DNA of 64,000 bases from Budorcas taxicolor (taxonomy: Eukaryota > Chordata > Mammalia > Artiodactyla > Bovidae): NCBI RefSeq assembly GCF_023091745.1, contig NC_068934.1, positions 15,268,434-15,332,433 on the forward strand, written 5' to 3'. Made by a program: the position numbers and the translations under genes. The notes beneath the pieces are model-generated. The model was given only the letters and a program-made list of their open reading frames with translations. It did no database searches and was not told where the DNA came from. Positions 44,106 to 55,838 of the stretch are shown piece after piece; position 1 is the first letter of the stretch; every line of letters starts with the position of its first letter.

Positions 44106-44243
44106 ACATTGTTGCCAACCTTTATTTCTTTTCTTTTTAAAGATAGCCATTCTGACAGGTGTGAGGTGATTTCTCATTGTGCTTTTGATTTGCATTTTGC
44201 TGATAGTTAGTGATGCTGAGCACTTCGTATACCAGATGGCCAT
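43362..44243 (-). pseudogene. Fused L1 ORF2 / BovB reading frame
   Basis: One open frame of 293 codons on the minus strand. Residues 1-45 are L1 ORF2 (MQIKSTMRNHLTPVRMAI block, codons 44243-44109). From residue 46 it is BovB: DIVQETG, the KGEKERYKHLNAEFQR linker, DLFKKIRDTKGTFHAKMG, SGGDGIPVELFQILKDNAVKVLHAICQ, and VFIPIPKKGNAKECSNYRTIAL of the RT N-terminus. It stops at TAA (43362-43364), a Gln codon in other copies, shortly before the catalytic FIDYAKAFD. The join is exactly the BovB insertion site. Confidence 0.9.
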
Positions 44244-44465
44244 CTGTATGTCTCCTTTGGAAAAAAAAATTATTCAGAACCTTTGCCCATTTTAAGTTGG
44301 ATTGTTTATTAAATTTTGCTTGCACTATATATATTCGCAATATATTTTAAAAACTAACTCCTTATCAGACATATGATTTGCAAATATTTCTTCTGTTTGA
44401 TAGGTAGCCTTTTCATTCTATTGATGGTGTCTTTTACTGTGAAGGTAATTTTCTATTGTTTAGCA

Positions 44466-45668
44466 TAATTATGGACAGATTAAACTCTAAAGTAGACTAC
44501 TTGTTTAAATTACCTGTGTCAAGTCAATGATTAAGTCATAATTAAACAATCATTCCAGGTATTTTTAAAATGAATTTTTAATTTTGCATTTTTTATTTTC
44601 TTGAGACAAACATTTAGCAAGAAGCCAAGGGCTCATTCTTATTATTTCAGTTGTATTAGCAACACAATTCTATATATGAGTACAACAAAACAAAACCATT
44701 AAACTTTCATGTCTTTCCAGAAAGGGGAGGGGGCAACAGATCAAAAAGTAGCATTTATACACAAGAAGTTTAAAATTTTCTTAGATTAAATGTACATACA
44801 AATGATGCTTCCATTTTCATGAAAGAAATAGTATAAGTTGAAACTGTAAGGCTGCCTATTTGCCTCTTGCATATTTCTCAAAGCTGTCTTCCCATCTCAA
44901 GCCCCACTCTCTCCTCACACTCTCCTTATTTTCCTATTGCTTTATCACAACAGCTTTCCTAATACACTTTCCTGTCTCTGTCCCTTCAAATTCCTTTTGT
45001 GTTGCTGTGGACACATTCTAGAACCCTAGCACAAGGGGACGAGCCTACAGCGGCTGTAGCCTGAAGTGGAGTGTTCCAAGCCAGCCCCTACTGAAGCCAA
45101 GCTCCCAAGAAGTAGAAAACAGCCAGTCATGCAAATACTCCCTGTAGGGTAAATTAAGATAGAATCAGGACTTCAAGTGAGAAAATCCTTTTCAAAATGC
45201 AAATACAATCACATTATGCTTCTGGGTTAAAAAAAGCAAACAAAAAAACACATTATTTCCGCATCATACATAAGATTAAGAGCAAACTCAGCACACAGGC
45301 TTCATTTCCTGTTGCCCCAGTACATTCACTCAGAATCAGACATACACACAGAACTGTTGTCCTCTGGATATCAGCATACAACACATTACACACTCAAAAA
45401 GTAAATACACAAGTAACAGAAAACAGAATAATAATCTTCCATGAGATTATGCATTGTAAATCCTATTGTCAGAAAGTGTTTGCTTAAAGGACCTTACTGC
45501 TTTAAATATTTTAAATATTTATGAAAAGTTCTTTAAATTATTATATTTGCATAAACTCCAGTAAACCCCAAATGAATTTATTTGTGTATTAGTGTGCTCC
45601 CATGTATACACACATTTATGCCCAGGTATTTTAGCTAACAAACTTTTATTCTATTGTATATGCTTTTT
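44466..45668. other. No gene; possible L2 trace at 44885-45030
   Basis: 'cattgctttatcacaacagctttcctaatacactttcctgtctctgtcc' has a faint L2-like look. The 96-codon frame at 45197-45487 has no motif. Confidence 0.4.
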
Positions 45669-45669
45669 T

Positions 45670-45907
45670 TAGACTCAGAGGGAGAGGGAGAGGGTGGGAT
45701 GATTTGGGAGAATGGCATTCTATCATGTATACTATCATGTAAGAATTGAATCGCCAGTCTATGTCTGACACAGGATACAGCATGCTTGGGGCTGGTGCAT
45801 GGGGATGACCCACAGAGATGTTATGGGGAGGGATGTGGGAGGGGGGTTCATGTTTGGGAACACATGTAAGAATTAAAGATTTTAAAATTAAAAAAAAATA
45901 AAAATAA
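45670..45907 (+). mobile_element. L1 3' UTR tail only
   Basis: About 238 bp identical in order to the 3' UTR of L1 copy 3 (40824-41060): 'gactcagagggagagggagagggtggg', 'catgtatactatcatgtaagaattgaatcg', the G-rich 'ggagggatgtgggaggggggttc' and an A-rich tail. This is an extreme 5' truncation with no coding part. Confidence 0.93.
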
Positions 45908-46059
45908 GATAATGGTACAGGATAATTTAGGAAAAAAGTTACTGAAAATAAAATGTACATATATCACCATTCTGGTTCAACCAATATTGATTTTTACCCT
46001 CCAATCCATATTTGATATGTATCTTATGTAGTTTTTCAATCAAAATTTACACTTTCTGC

Positions 46060-46460
46060 GTTTCTACTTCCTTCACTTTATATCATAGCTATTTTTATGA
46101 CACAGTATAGAGCAATATTTTAATGTATTCATTTTATTCCATAAAGTAGATATACTATAATTTACTTAACCATTGGCATATTGTGGAGCATTTAGTTAAC
46201 ATTATCATAATGTCAAACATTATGATAAATAAGTCTCTGATAAGCATAAATCTTTATTCATTTACATATATTCATATACACTTTTTCATATTTGAATTTT
46301 ATTAGGCTTACTGTACTAAATGATTTAAAATTTTTGTGACTAGTAAATAATGACAAATTACTTCTCTCAAGTCAGGTTCAATGTACTTGACCACCAACAA
46401 TATGTGAAAGTTTACTGTTCATCTGTCCGGACATTTTAATTAACACTTGTATTTGTTTAT
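46060..46460 (-). mobile_element. Ancient L1M fragment, probable
   Basis: 'ttattccataaagtagatatactataatttacttaaccattggcatattgtggagc' and 'aaattacttctctcaagtcaggttcaatgtacttgaccaccaacaatatgtgaaag' correspond to old L1 3' sequence ('...gtaccataatttatttaaccattcccctattgatggac', '...ggttgtaccaatttacactcccaccagcaatgtatgag'). Confidence 0.6.
46201..46229. repeat. Perfect 12-bp inverted repeat
   Basis: attatcataatg (46201-46212), loop tcaaa, cattatgataat (46218-46229). Confidence 0.95.
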
Positions 46461-49041
46461 TTAATTTTTTAGTTGAATAGGTTGAATGCCTATTTCTTAA
46501 GCAAAGGATGTCAGACATAATAGAACATTTTCATAATTATTCAAGTCATCATTTGAAATTTCAATATACCATGTAGTAAACCACTAAGCTCATTAAAATA
46601 CCCAATTTATGCAATGTATATCAACTGTATGCCAGACACTCAGCTTGTTTCTTCTCTATTTTTTAAAAAAATTGATTTATATATGAAGAAAGATTAATAT
46701 ACCTATTTTAAAAATGTTTTAAGTGAGACTAAATATTATATAGGAAGGGTGAAGTTTAGGGTATGAGATTTAATAAGTAACCTGTATGATTTATTACACT
46801 ATACACATTTTTTTCTCACTCCTTATTTTCTGTATTTTTTCTCCTTCCCCATCTCTCCTTTTTCCTATCTATTTTCTTTATCTTTCCATCCATTTCCTAC
46901 TCCTCTCCTTGTTTTTGTAGATTGCCTAGTCCTTGGCTACTCCCAAATAAACTTGCTTTCTGAGGTTCATTACATGGGTATAAGGTAATATCACAGCTGC
47001 TTGGTAATTAATTGACTGACATAGTGTGTGATGTAGAACCCATAAGTCTGACTTCGACTCACAGGGAATGACCAATCCTGTAAAGAATTACCTCCTAAAG
47101 CTTTACACTTCTTATTTCCTTTTCTTTGCTTAATTGGTTTAAAATAATTTAATTTTGTATTGAATCAATAAATGCTTATTATAGGGAAAAAATAAGAGAT
47201 AAGCCAAAAGAAGAAAATACAAAATATTCTATAATCATTTAAATTAGTACCTAAAAAAATACTTTTTTAAAGATTTTTTTCTTTTATTTAATGGAATGAT
47301 GATCAGATTAGGTTCAGATATGCTTACTAATCCTTAAACAATAGATATTTGATCATCTTTCCTGGATACTAATATCCACTGATGATACAAAAATACTCCA
47401 ATTAGTTAAAAAAATAGTACCCAGGTATGCTTTAATTTCCCACCTGCATTATGATTTATAAAATGAATTATAACTCTGTGTTTGTGTGTGTAATTTCCCT
47501 TGAACTGATGATACCATATTGAATTAGGAGCAAAACCTATGCAACTGCTGTTTCCTTCCCTAATCCAATATGATAGACATTGTATTGGGAAGCTCAGACA
47601 ACTCCTCTTTCTTTACCTGTTTATTATTTCTGGGTGCTAGTTTCTCAGATTTTTAAAAATTGATTTGAGGACTGGTTTGAGGCATGCTAATTTATGGAGT
47701 CTCTAAGCTGGGGCAAATATTTTAGTTCCACTCAGTACATAGCTTTCTCATTTCCTTTCCAGGTCAGTAGATAAATCCTCCTCTTAATATTTCATTAGTG
47801 CCAGGAGTTAGTTAACAGTGCTGAGATCGCATTAAACTAATCTCTCTGGTTCTTGACACAGTCTTTATTTTATTCTTGACCCCAGAAGATGTCACTTTTG
47901 CAGATCATATTTATATTTCACCTGAAACACTGTGAGCTATGATTTCTTCAAAAATATAGTGTTTTGCGAAGAAGTCTTAACATTCACTATGGGAAATTTT
48001 GCATCTTTCAGAAAACCAAATCTTTCAAAACTCATAAGATACTCACTTCATAACTAGAAAAGAGTGCCACAAAGAAGCTAGTAAGCTAAGCTAAATACCT
48101 TATTGACTTTTAGGTTTCCTTTTTTTTTTTTTTAAATTAAATGTTAGTACTCTGATCTCCTCCCTAGCTAGGCAGCTAATAGAAGCAAAGCACAATCTGT
48201 TGCAATTATTTTTCTTAGCTAAATGTACCAATTGTGAATGATGCATGAACCCATCTAATTTTGGACATAGCACTGTTTCTGCTATGTGCTTATTTTAATT
48301 TTGAGGTCAACAATTGCTTAGCCTGCCATCCTGTAAAACTAGCCTTGACTTTGAGGACTCTCCTTTTCCTTATTTTTTTTCCATGTTTGTCACACTTTAA
48401 TTTTTTTTTTACTGTATACCATTTTTAATCCTTTAATTCCACTCACATCTTGGAATTATTACTACCATCATGGCAACCAGGCTCATACAACTGAATTTAT
48501 GTAAATTCATTAAAGAAATATGGGACTACTCAAAATTTTTATTTGCATGCTCTTTGGATACATTTTTGATTCAAAATGGGATTCTGTACCTATGATGGAG
48601 GAACCAAAGGAAAATGGTTCTTAGTTTCCACTTTGCAGTAGTTTTGGATTCCATGGGATAATTTCTACCATACAACTGGATACATTTGAAAATCTTTGTG
48701 TCTTAATTATATTGAAAGAGTCTTAATAGCTTAGCTTGTTTCTGTTTAGAATTAATAACCAGGAAACGTAATTCATCTTTTAAGGTCCTACAAGACTTTT
48801 AGTGAATAAACAAACAAATGTCAACTGAAATGAATGTATTAATTCCAAAATGTAGAACTGAAATGAAAGAAAATAGGTTTTGTTCTATATTATACTGGAT
48901 GACAGAGCCCCATTTTAAGGAGGTCATTTTTTAGCATTCTACTCTCTAACTTTGATCATATATATATATAGAGAGATGGGTGGATATATATATAGATATA
49001 TACTTTTTCCTTGGTATATGCCAGGAATTGGTTTCAGGTAT
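46461..49041. other. No gene; 2.6 kb without recognised repeats except low complexity
   Basis: T-rich runs at 48120-48134 and 48400-48411, and a (TA)/(GATA)-like tract at 48957-49003. Otherwise unassigned. This is the longest repeat-poor stretch in the window, but no exon-like frame of any length is seen. Confidence 0.5.
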
Positions 49042-49243
49042 CCTTAGTCACTCAGTCATGTCTGACTGTTTGTGACCCCATGGACTGTAGCCCACCTGTC
49101 TCCTGTCCATGGGGATTCTCCAGGCAAGAATACTGGAGTGGGTTTCCATGCCCTCCTCCAGGGGATCTTCCCAATCAGGAATTGAACCCTGGTCTTCTGC
49201 ATTGCAGGCATATTCTTTACCATCTGAGCCATCAGAAAAGCCC
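49042..49243 (-). mobile_element. Bov-tA SINE
   Basis: 'ccttagtcactcagtcatgtctgactg' to 'accatctgagccatcagaaaagccc'. Full-length reverse copy. Confidence 0.94.
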
Positions 49244-50288
49244 AAAGCCCCTTCTTATGTCAAAAATCTGAGGATACTCTTGTCCCATAGTCTGTCCCCT
49301 GTATGTTTGTAACTCACATCTACAAGTCCAATCAACAGATAGCTTAAGACTGTTCCTGTTTATTAGAAAAAATCCACATCTTAGTGGATCTTTGTGGTTC
49401 AGCTCCACATTGTTCAAGGAGGGTGGGCAAACCAGAAAGGCAATTTGGAATTTGGGCATTCAGTAAGAGCGAGGTTGGATAATCTCAGTTTACTGGATCA
49501 GAGTGTTTGTGGTTTTCCTGACATAATATAGGTGACTAGGAAATATTCTCTATGTTTTCTTTCCATTTACCATTATTCCAAATGTTTTCCATTTCCCACT
49601 ACCAGAAAAATAGAATTTTTGTTCATTTCTGACTGGGTTTTAATAAACTGTCCTTAATTTTGAAAGATAACTGAAGAAATCTTGTGAACTCACAGGGTAA
49701 AGACCATATATTCTACCTCTTTTGATACTGTATTATGGCCAATGCTGTGCTTATCTCATCTTTGATAAAGGAAAAGTCTGATTTAAATCTAAGGAAGGAA
49801 CCCTCAGTTTCTAAAGATTCTATGAAAGTATATGATATACCAGCTTTTTAATTAAAATGTCCACCGAATTTGTTGTTTTGCATTGTTTATTATTGCACTA
49901 CCATTGTGCCATTTACTCTCAACCTTCTTTAAAATTTTTTTTCTAAAAATTAAGGTCATTTCATGTCTTACATGTAATATAAAATCAGTTACTTGGGAGA
50001 AGACATTTTGGGTGACTTCTCTTAAAATAACATGTTTTTAAAAATAATTAAAAGGATGATATTCTTGAAGTTAATTGTTCTTGATACCCGTTAACAACAG
50101 GAGTCTACATTACTACTATCAGGATTTTAAAGTATTTAGATATCAAAACTGAATTATATTACAGCTATAAATTAAAGCTAACTTAATATAATATCTATAC
50201 CTGACTTTAATAAAACTGATTACTTTTCTTTGTCATCAAAAGTCAGTTCTCCAAAGGATGGAAAAGGGACCAAAGCAAAACTCAGGAA
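49244..50288. other. No gene or recognised repeat
   Basis: AT-rich; unassigned. Confidence 0.5.
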
Positions 50289-50289
50289 T

Positions 50290-50400
50290 TTTGATTTGTA
50301 GTTCCAGCTGCACCATTCACCGAGTGAGTGATTTTAATGTCACTTAACCTCCCTAGACCTCCAGCTGCTTAACCTTGTGAAGAGAAGTTTGGAGTAAATT
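50290..50400 (+). repeat. MIR SINE, ancient, probable
   Basis: 'tagttccagctgcaccattcaccgagtgagtgattttaatgtcacttaacctccctagacctccagctgc' follows MIR 'cccggctctgccacttactagctgtgtgacc...acttaacctctctgagcctcag'. Confidence 0.55.
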
Positions 50401-51173
50401 AATATATATGCTTATCTTTTGCTTGAAAATTCTGTAATACATGAACATATAGTCTGGATTTTAAATTTCAGACACAAGGTGGCACTATTAGTAGTGATTT
50501 TCATTTAATCCACAGATAAAACCAGGGCACTTTCTAGATGTGTATATGCCCCATCAAAAAAAAAAAAAAAAATCTAAATATATAATGATATTGCATTACA
50601 CTTATACATGTACCCACACACACATACACACACTTTCTTTGGTTGATTAGTATAACGTAACATCTGGATTAAAGCTGAATAATTCAGTCAACCACCTGTT
50701 TGCTTGACACTAAAATGATTGATTTTTTTTTTCCATTTCAATGAGAATATTTCAGAATTGGGTAGGCAATAAAGACATATTTGCAAAAGTGCGTGCAAGG
50801 TAAAGATTGATAATGGTATGATTTCAATATAACTAGGAAATCTCAAATAAGATATATCAACTTCACAGGATGACAGGGAAGGTGTTGAAACATGAGCAAA
50901 TTGCATAACCAAGAGATTGCTATTAAATTAAGAAGAATGCTTGCTAGCATGCAATTTTCAAATAACAGTAAAAACACATGTTTTAGAAAATTGAAAATGT
51001 GTAGCCCACACATAGATGAAAATTTAAATTCTAATCTAAAACATTTTTGCTGAGTTTCCAATCTCTTGGTGCCACACCCCCGCCCCCCGCCAAAAAAAAA
51101 AAAATCTCCACATGTTCTGAGGACAAAGCATAATTTTCAGATAAACCAATATTATGATTTAATAGAATATTCT
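50401..51173. other. No gene; poly(A) at 50556-50571 and (CA)n near 50611-50631
   Basis: Low-complexity tracts plus a C/A-rich stretch at 51077-51105 (ccccgccccccgcc followed by A12). The rest is unassigned. Minus-strand frames of 72-74 codons have no motif. Confidence 0.5.
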
Positions 51174-51185
51174 AGTAATAAACAT

Positions 51186-51410
51186 GTGTGTATGTGTGTA
51201 CATATGTACATTCAGTCTTTCATCATGTCCGACTCTTTGCAGCCCTATGGACTGTAGCCTGCCGGGCTCCTCTGTCCATGGGATTTTCCTGGCAAGAATA
51301 ATGGAGTGGGTTAAAATTTCCTTCCTCAAGGGATCTTTGCGACCCAAGGATCAAAACTGTGTCTCCTGTACCTCCTGGATTGCAGGCAGATTCTTTATCA
51401 GGGAAGCCCC
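51186..51410 (-). mobile_element. Bov-tA SINE with (TG/TA)n tail and TSD
   Basis: Reverse copy from a 'gtgtgtatgtgtgtacatatgtaca' tail to 'atcagggaagcccc'. The target agtaataaacat is exact at 51174-51185 and 51411-51422 (12 bp). Confidence 0.97.
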
Positions 51411-51599
51411 AGTAATAAACATCTTTCCCTAGAAACTGAATTTGTCCCTCTGTGGTGTGTTATGACAGTTTTCAAAGTAATTCATTCATGGTAAGTTCAA
51501 ATGCAATTCCTCCTTTTTAATGTTTTCCTAAACCAGGTAGAATTAGTCTCTCCTAAATAATTTATAAATTTCTTACTGTCAAAAAATACTGGAGATCTT

Positions 51600-51735
51600 T
51601 GCAATCCCCTAGACCACTCCTTTCATTTTACTGATGAGAAAACTGAAATCTAGAGAGAAAACGGGAGAAGAAGCACTACATCTGATCCAAGATGAAGGCA
51701 GAAATACAGTCCCAGTGTTCATTCTGTCAGATGCT
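51600..51735 (-). repeat. MIR-type trace
   Basis: 'cctttcattttactgatgagaaaactgaaatctagagag' is the reverse of the MIR 'ctcagtttcctcatctgtaaaatg' block. The flanks are weak. Confidence 0.5.
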
Positions 51736-51774
51736 GTTGTATGCCTCAGATGACAGACACACCTTTCTGTCTAG

Positions 51775-51915
51775 AGTATAGACCTCATCTACCTTCCCAA
51801 ACTGTGAATTCCTTTTAGAAAAAAAAAAAAGTCCATATTTTTTTCCTCACTCTGCATAATATCTGGTAATGTGGGGTATTCAAGGCATACATTTGAATAA
51901 ATAAATGATTAAATC
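51775..51915 (+). repeat. L2 3' end trace
   Basis: 'cttcccaaactgtgaattcc', 'tcactctgcataatatctggtaatgtggggtattcaaggcatacatttgaataaataaatg' fits the L2 3' end 'actgtgagctcc...gcctggcacatagtaggcactcaataaatatttgttgaatgaatg'. A 12-bp A run interrupts it. Confidence 0.55.
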
Positions 51916-52126
51916 TAATGAACAATTTTAATAAAACACTCACTTCTTCCATATTTATTTGTGCCCACTGCAAAACTTCACTTCAGATAATTACACATTC
52001 TAATGTCTTTTCAAACCTCTAAAAAACCATCTGTAGTGAAAGTGAGAAGTTTTTTTTTTTTTTTGGCTTATGTTTTTATAAGCTACCTTGAAATGATTTG
52101 CAATCATAAATTCTTTCCTGTTACTC

Positions 52127-52331
52127 GGGATCACTGGTGGCTCAGACAGTAAAGAATGTGCCTGCAATGTGGAAGACCCCGGGTTCAATCCCTGGTGCGG
52201 GAAGATCCTCTGGAGAAGGGAATGGTAATCCACTCCAGTATTCTTGCCTGGAGAATTCCATGGACAGAGGAGCCTGGCAGGCCCCAGCCCATGGGGTTGC
52301 AGGATGTGACTAATGCTTTCACCTTTACTTT
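52127..52331 (+). mobile_element. Bov-tA SINE with TSD (left member of an opposed pair)
   Basis: 'gggatcactggtggctcagacagtaaag' to 'actaatgctttcacctttac'. The target tttcctgttactc is exact at 52114-52126 and 52332-52344 (13 bp). Confidence 0.97.
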
Positions 52332-52349
52332 TTTCCTGTTACTCAGTGG

Positions 52350-52567
52350 ATAAAAGAAAGAAAGTGAAGTCGCTCAGTCGTGTCCGACTCTTGGCGACCC
52401 CATGGACTGTAGCCTATGAGGCTCCTCCATCCATGGAATTTTCCAGGCAAGAGTACTGGAGTGTGTTGCCATTTCCTTCTCCAGGGGATCTTCCCAACCC
52501 AGGGATCAAACCTGGGTCTCCCGCATTGCAGGCAGATGCTTTACTGTCTGAGCCACCAAGGAAGCCT
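52350..52567 (-). mobile_element. Bov-tA SINE (right member of an opposed pair)
   Basis: Reverse copy from an 'aaagaaagaaagtgaag' tail to 'gagccaccaaggaagcc'. A 7-bp target, tcagtgg, is found at 52343-52349 and 52568-52574. It inserted next to the TSD of its left neighbour. Confidence 0.95.
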
Positions 52568-52574
52568 TCAGTGG

Positions 52575-53050
52575 TTATTACTCACCTAATCTCAATTTAA
52601 AGTGTTGTAGCTAGACAAGTAATAAAGTTATGGCTCATACCATCCTTAGTTTAACAGACATTGGCTGAACAATTCCTAGATAGGATGCTACTGTAAATTA
52701 CATGCCTTTAGTCAGAGATCCAGTCTCCTTCAGTCTCAATTTCTTCCACTATTGCAGGGATAATGATGAATTATGATCATTACTGCATGAAAATGTTTTA
52801 CTGAGTAAGTACATATATCCCAGGAACATGTGAGTCTAGCACATGTGTTACTTGGAAAAAGTTGAAATTCTCGCATTAGACTGGAAACACAGGATAAGGA
52901 AGTATATAACAGTAACTCAAATGAAGTTGTCTCATTTTCCCAAGTGTGGGTCCAGTGTTGATAAGTAAATGCATATGTGATGACCTTGCCAGTCTTTGGA
53001 AACAAAGTAAGGATATAAACTGAAATAACCCACATAATGCTAGGTCTCAC
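52575..53050. other. No gene or recognised repeat
   Basis: Unassigned. A 113-codon minus-strand frame (52736-53077) has no motif. Confidence 0.45.
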
Positions 53051-53750
53051 TCCATTATGAGTATAGAGCATTTTCAAATTCCACTGGTTTTACCCAGGTG
53101 TTTGTGGGGGTTCTGGGAAGAAGTTTCATGTGTGCTCATACTCAACCCTTCCGCATTCTACTGCCACTCTCTTCTGTGGTTTCTGCTTCTGAAAACCCGT
53201 GAGGAGGAGCTCTCAGATCCCCAGGCTAACCCTCCACTGACCTTGGCTACCTATATCCTATGCAGCAGGGCAGTGTCTGTGCTGCTGTCAACACTGCCCC
53301 ACTGCTTCTCCCACGGGGGAGCCCAGTGCTTGGCACAAAGGATGTGCTTAAAACCATGCACATGGAAGATGAAGGAGAGGTACCTACGGGTCTCCTAGGA
53401 ATCTGAGCATATTGGAGCCACGCTGTGGTAAGCATAGAAGGAGGGAGGATGGCTCTGGACTCCCTTCACTGCCTTGCTTTCAAAATGCTGGCTGGCTTTT
53501 GCTATTGTGTAAGGGAGGAGCCCCTTGCGAAAACACTACCCTCAGCTTCTGTAGGCAAATCTTTCTTGCAAAAGACTAAGGCAAACATTCTATTCCTTTC
53601 AGTGGGCTTTAAGCTGATGTCTGAGGAAAACATTGCTATTCTTTCCTCTCACCTTCCATTTTGCAACTGGTGCTTCTCTCTCCCAACCCCACAGAAATTC
53701 TCAAAATGCAGAGAAGAGCATTTAGTCCTATAGTGTTTATTAGTTTAGTA
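53051..53750. other. GC-richer unassigned block
   Basis: More GC-rich than its surroundings, with two plus-strand open stretches (53057-53398, 113 codons; 53425-53733, 102 codons) in different frames. I recognise no protein domain. At 53260-53355 'cagggcagtgtctgtgctgctg...cccagtgcttggcacaaaggatgtgctta' looks like an L2 3' end, which weakens the case for coding. Could be conserved non-coding or old repeat DNA. Confidence 0.4.
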
Positions 53751-53875
53751 GGAGAAGGCAATGGCACCCCACTCCAGTACTCTTGCCTGGAAAATCCCAT
53801 GGACGGAGGAGCCTGGTAGGCTGCAGTCCACGGGGTCGCATAGAGTTGGACACAACTGAAGCAACTTAGCAGCAG
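53751..53875 (+). mobile_element. BovA monomer
   Basis: 'ggagaaggcaatggcaccccactccagtactc' to 'agttggacacaactgaagcaacttagcagcag': one monomer only. Confidence 0.94.
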
Positions 53876-55196
53876 ATATGCAATGACATATCTAATTTCC
53901 TAAATTCAAATGTTCACTGTGTATTCAAGTAGATATTTCATAAGGGAAATAAAAATTTTAAATATGAACAACTTAGAAATGAACAGAAATAAGAAAAGTT
54001 CATAAAATTATGGAATATAATAGTAACTATACACAGAGTAAAATGTATATTTTATATCCCTTTTTATATGCTTTAATAAAACTGTAACAAGTAAATAAAC
54101 TGAAATGCAAATTTAGAAACTAGAAAATAAACAGAACCAAGATAGATAGAAAAGTAAAAATGTTTAAAAAGTTAAAAAATTAATTTATTTTAAAATAAGA
54201 TTAAAAGAATGATGAGAGTAAAATGTATTTCTGTTAAAATAGAAAATTAAAGTCAGTAAGTCTGACATAGACAGTTTTAAAAAGCAAAAGTATATAATAT
54301 TAGGAATAAAAATTGTGATATATGACTATAGCTACAAGTGAATTAAACAAAATCATAAGATAATTTTATTTCTATAAATATGCAAATGATTTTGAAGTAT
54401 ATAAAATGGATGATCTTCTAGCAAAACATAAATACTGAAATTGGTCCAGTTATATAAAATATAAATATCGAGTTTTATGTTTTAAAAACACAGTGCTGTA
54501 TAAGTAGCTTTAAAAGATCCACAGTGCTATTTTTATCTTGAAAAAAAGACACCTAATACTTTAGCATGACAACACATAATGGTCATCAACAAGATAAACA
54601 CATTTAACTATATGTATATTAATAAGAAAATTTAAATATAAGCACTTTTCTGTGTCTAAACACCATACATAAAGTTAAAAGACGATTACATGCTATGGAG
54701 AAAATGGAGCATATAGAATAGACATGGGACTTTATCACAAATTTTCTGTAAATAATTCTTAAAAAAAGCTAAATATCCAAATGTTACCAACTGAAAAATG
54801 GATAGTAGACATGAACCAGTAATTTAAAAAATGAAATACGTATGGCATGAAAAGATCTTTAAACTCATAAAATTCAGGGAAAACATGCATATTTTGTCCA
54901 TAAAATTTACAAATATTTTAAATGTTGATAATATCGGGCATGGTAGAGATCTGGGAAATGGTCATTCTCATATGGTATTAGTGAAAAGTATAGATTGGTA
55001 AAAATATTTTGGAGGATAATTTGAAGCCTCAAGTGAATTTTGAAATATCATCCTCATTTTTTATAACTCACACAATAATATTTTGGACTTAAAAATGCAT
55101 ATTGTGTAGAGTCATTGCAGCATTATGGTAATATTGAAAACAGTGGGAAACTTAAATGCCAATCAATTGGCAATTGATAATGGGTGAATGTATATG

Positions 55197-55838
55197 CTTA
55201 CTCCTTGAAAGAAAAGCTGTGACCAACTTGAGTGAGTGGTCCCTCAGTCATGTCTGACTCTGTGACCCCATGGACTGTAGCCTACCAGGCTCCTCAGTAC
55301 ATGGTATTTCCCAGGCAAGAGTACTGGAGTGGGTTGCCATTTCCTTCTCCATCTTAGACAGCATTTTAAAAAGCAAAGACATTACTTTGCTGACAAAGGT
55401 CTGGCTAGTCAAAGCTATGGTTTTTCCAGTAGTCATGTATGGATGTGAGAGTTGGACTATAAAGAAAGCTGAGCGCCAAAGAATTGATGCTTTGAACTGT
55501 GGTGTTGGAGAAGACTCTTGAGAGTCCCTTTGACTGCAAGGAGATCCAACCAGTGAATCCTAAACAAAATTAGTCCTGAATATTCAATGGAAGGACTGAT
55601 GCTGAAGCTCCAATACTTTGGCCACCTGATGCAAAGAACTGGCTCATTGGAAAAGACCCTGATGCTGGGAAATATTGAAGTCAGGAGGAGAAGGGGACGC
55701 CAGATGATGAGATAGTTGGATGACATCACTGACTCGATGGACATGAGTTTGGGTAAGCTCTGGGATTTGGTGATGGACAGGGAAGCCTGGCCTGCTGCAG
55801 TCCATGGGGTTGCAAGGAGTTGGACATGACTGAGCAAC
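55197..55838 (+). mobile_element. BovB 3' part with 12-bp TSD, nested in L1M
   Basis: Sense BovB beginning 'cttactccttgaaagaaaagctgtgaccaactt', interrupted by a SINE, resuming with 'agacagcattttaaaaagcaaagacattactttgc' and ending 'gagttggacatgactgagcaac'. The target tgaatgtatatg is exact at 55185-55196 and 55839-55850. The KAMVFPVVMYGCESW block is readable at 55415-55465. Confidence 0.96.
55231..55350 (-). mobile_element. Bov-tA fragment nested in BovB
   Basis: 'agtgagtggtccctcagtcatgtctgactctgtgacccc' to 'gttgccatttccttctcc' in reverse. It interrupts the BovB sentence 'gaccaactt|agacagc'. The head half is absent. Confidence 0.93.

Larger units (their letters stand above)
41715..44465 (-). 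mobile_element. L1 (L1M type) 3' UTR and ORF2 end, host of BovB and BovA
   Basis: In reverse: the 3' UTR ('acatccccaagatttattttgtttataactg', 'cttttcacccattttgcccacc') and ORF2 end ('ctctgacttatttcacttcgcttaatgccctcaaggtccatcc', 'ttatccattcatttattgac', 'tggaattgctggatcatg'). It resumes beyond the BovB at 44106 with 'ttgttgccaacctttatttc' and ends near 44465 ('attctattgatggtgtcttttac'). It includes a (TG)n at 42043-42060. Confidence 0.88.

Noticed and set aside
53057..53398. Possible host exon or small gene
   Set aside because: No start context, splice sites, domain or homologue that I recognise, and part overlaps an L2-like stretch. Reported only as an unassigned block.
55457..55837. 126-codon minus-strand frame
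   Set aside because: Antisense of the nested BovB 3' part (55197-55838).
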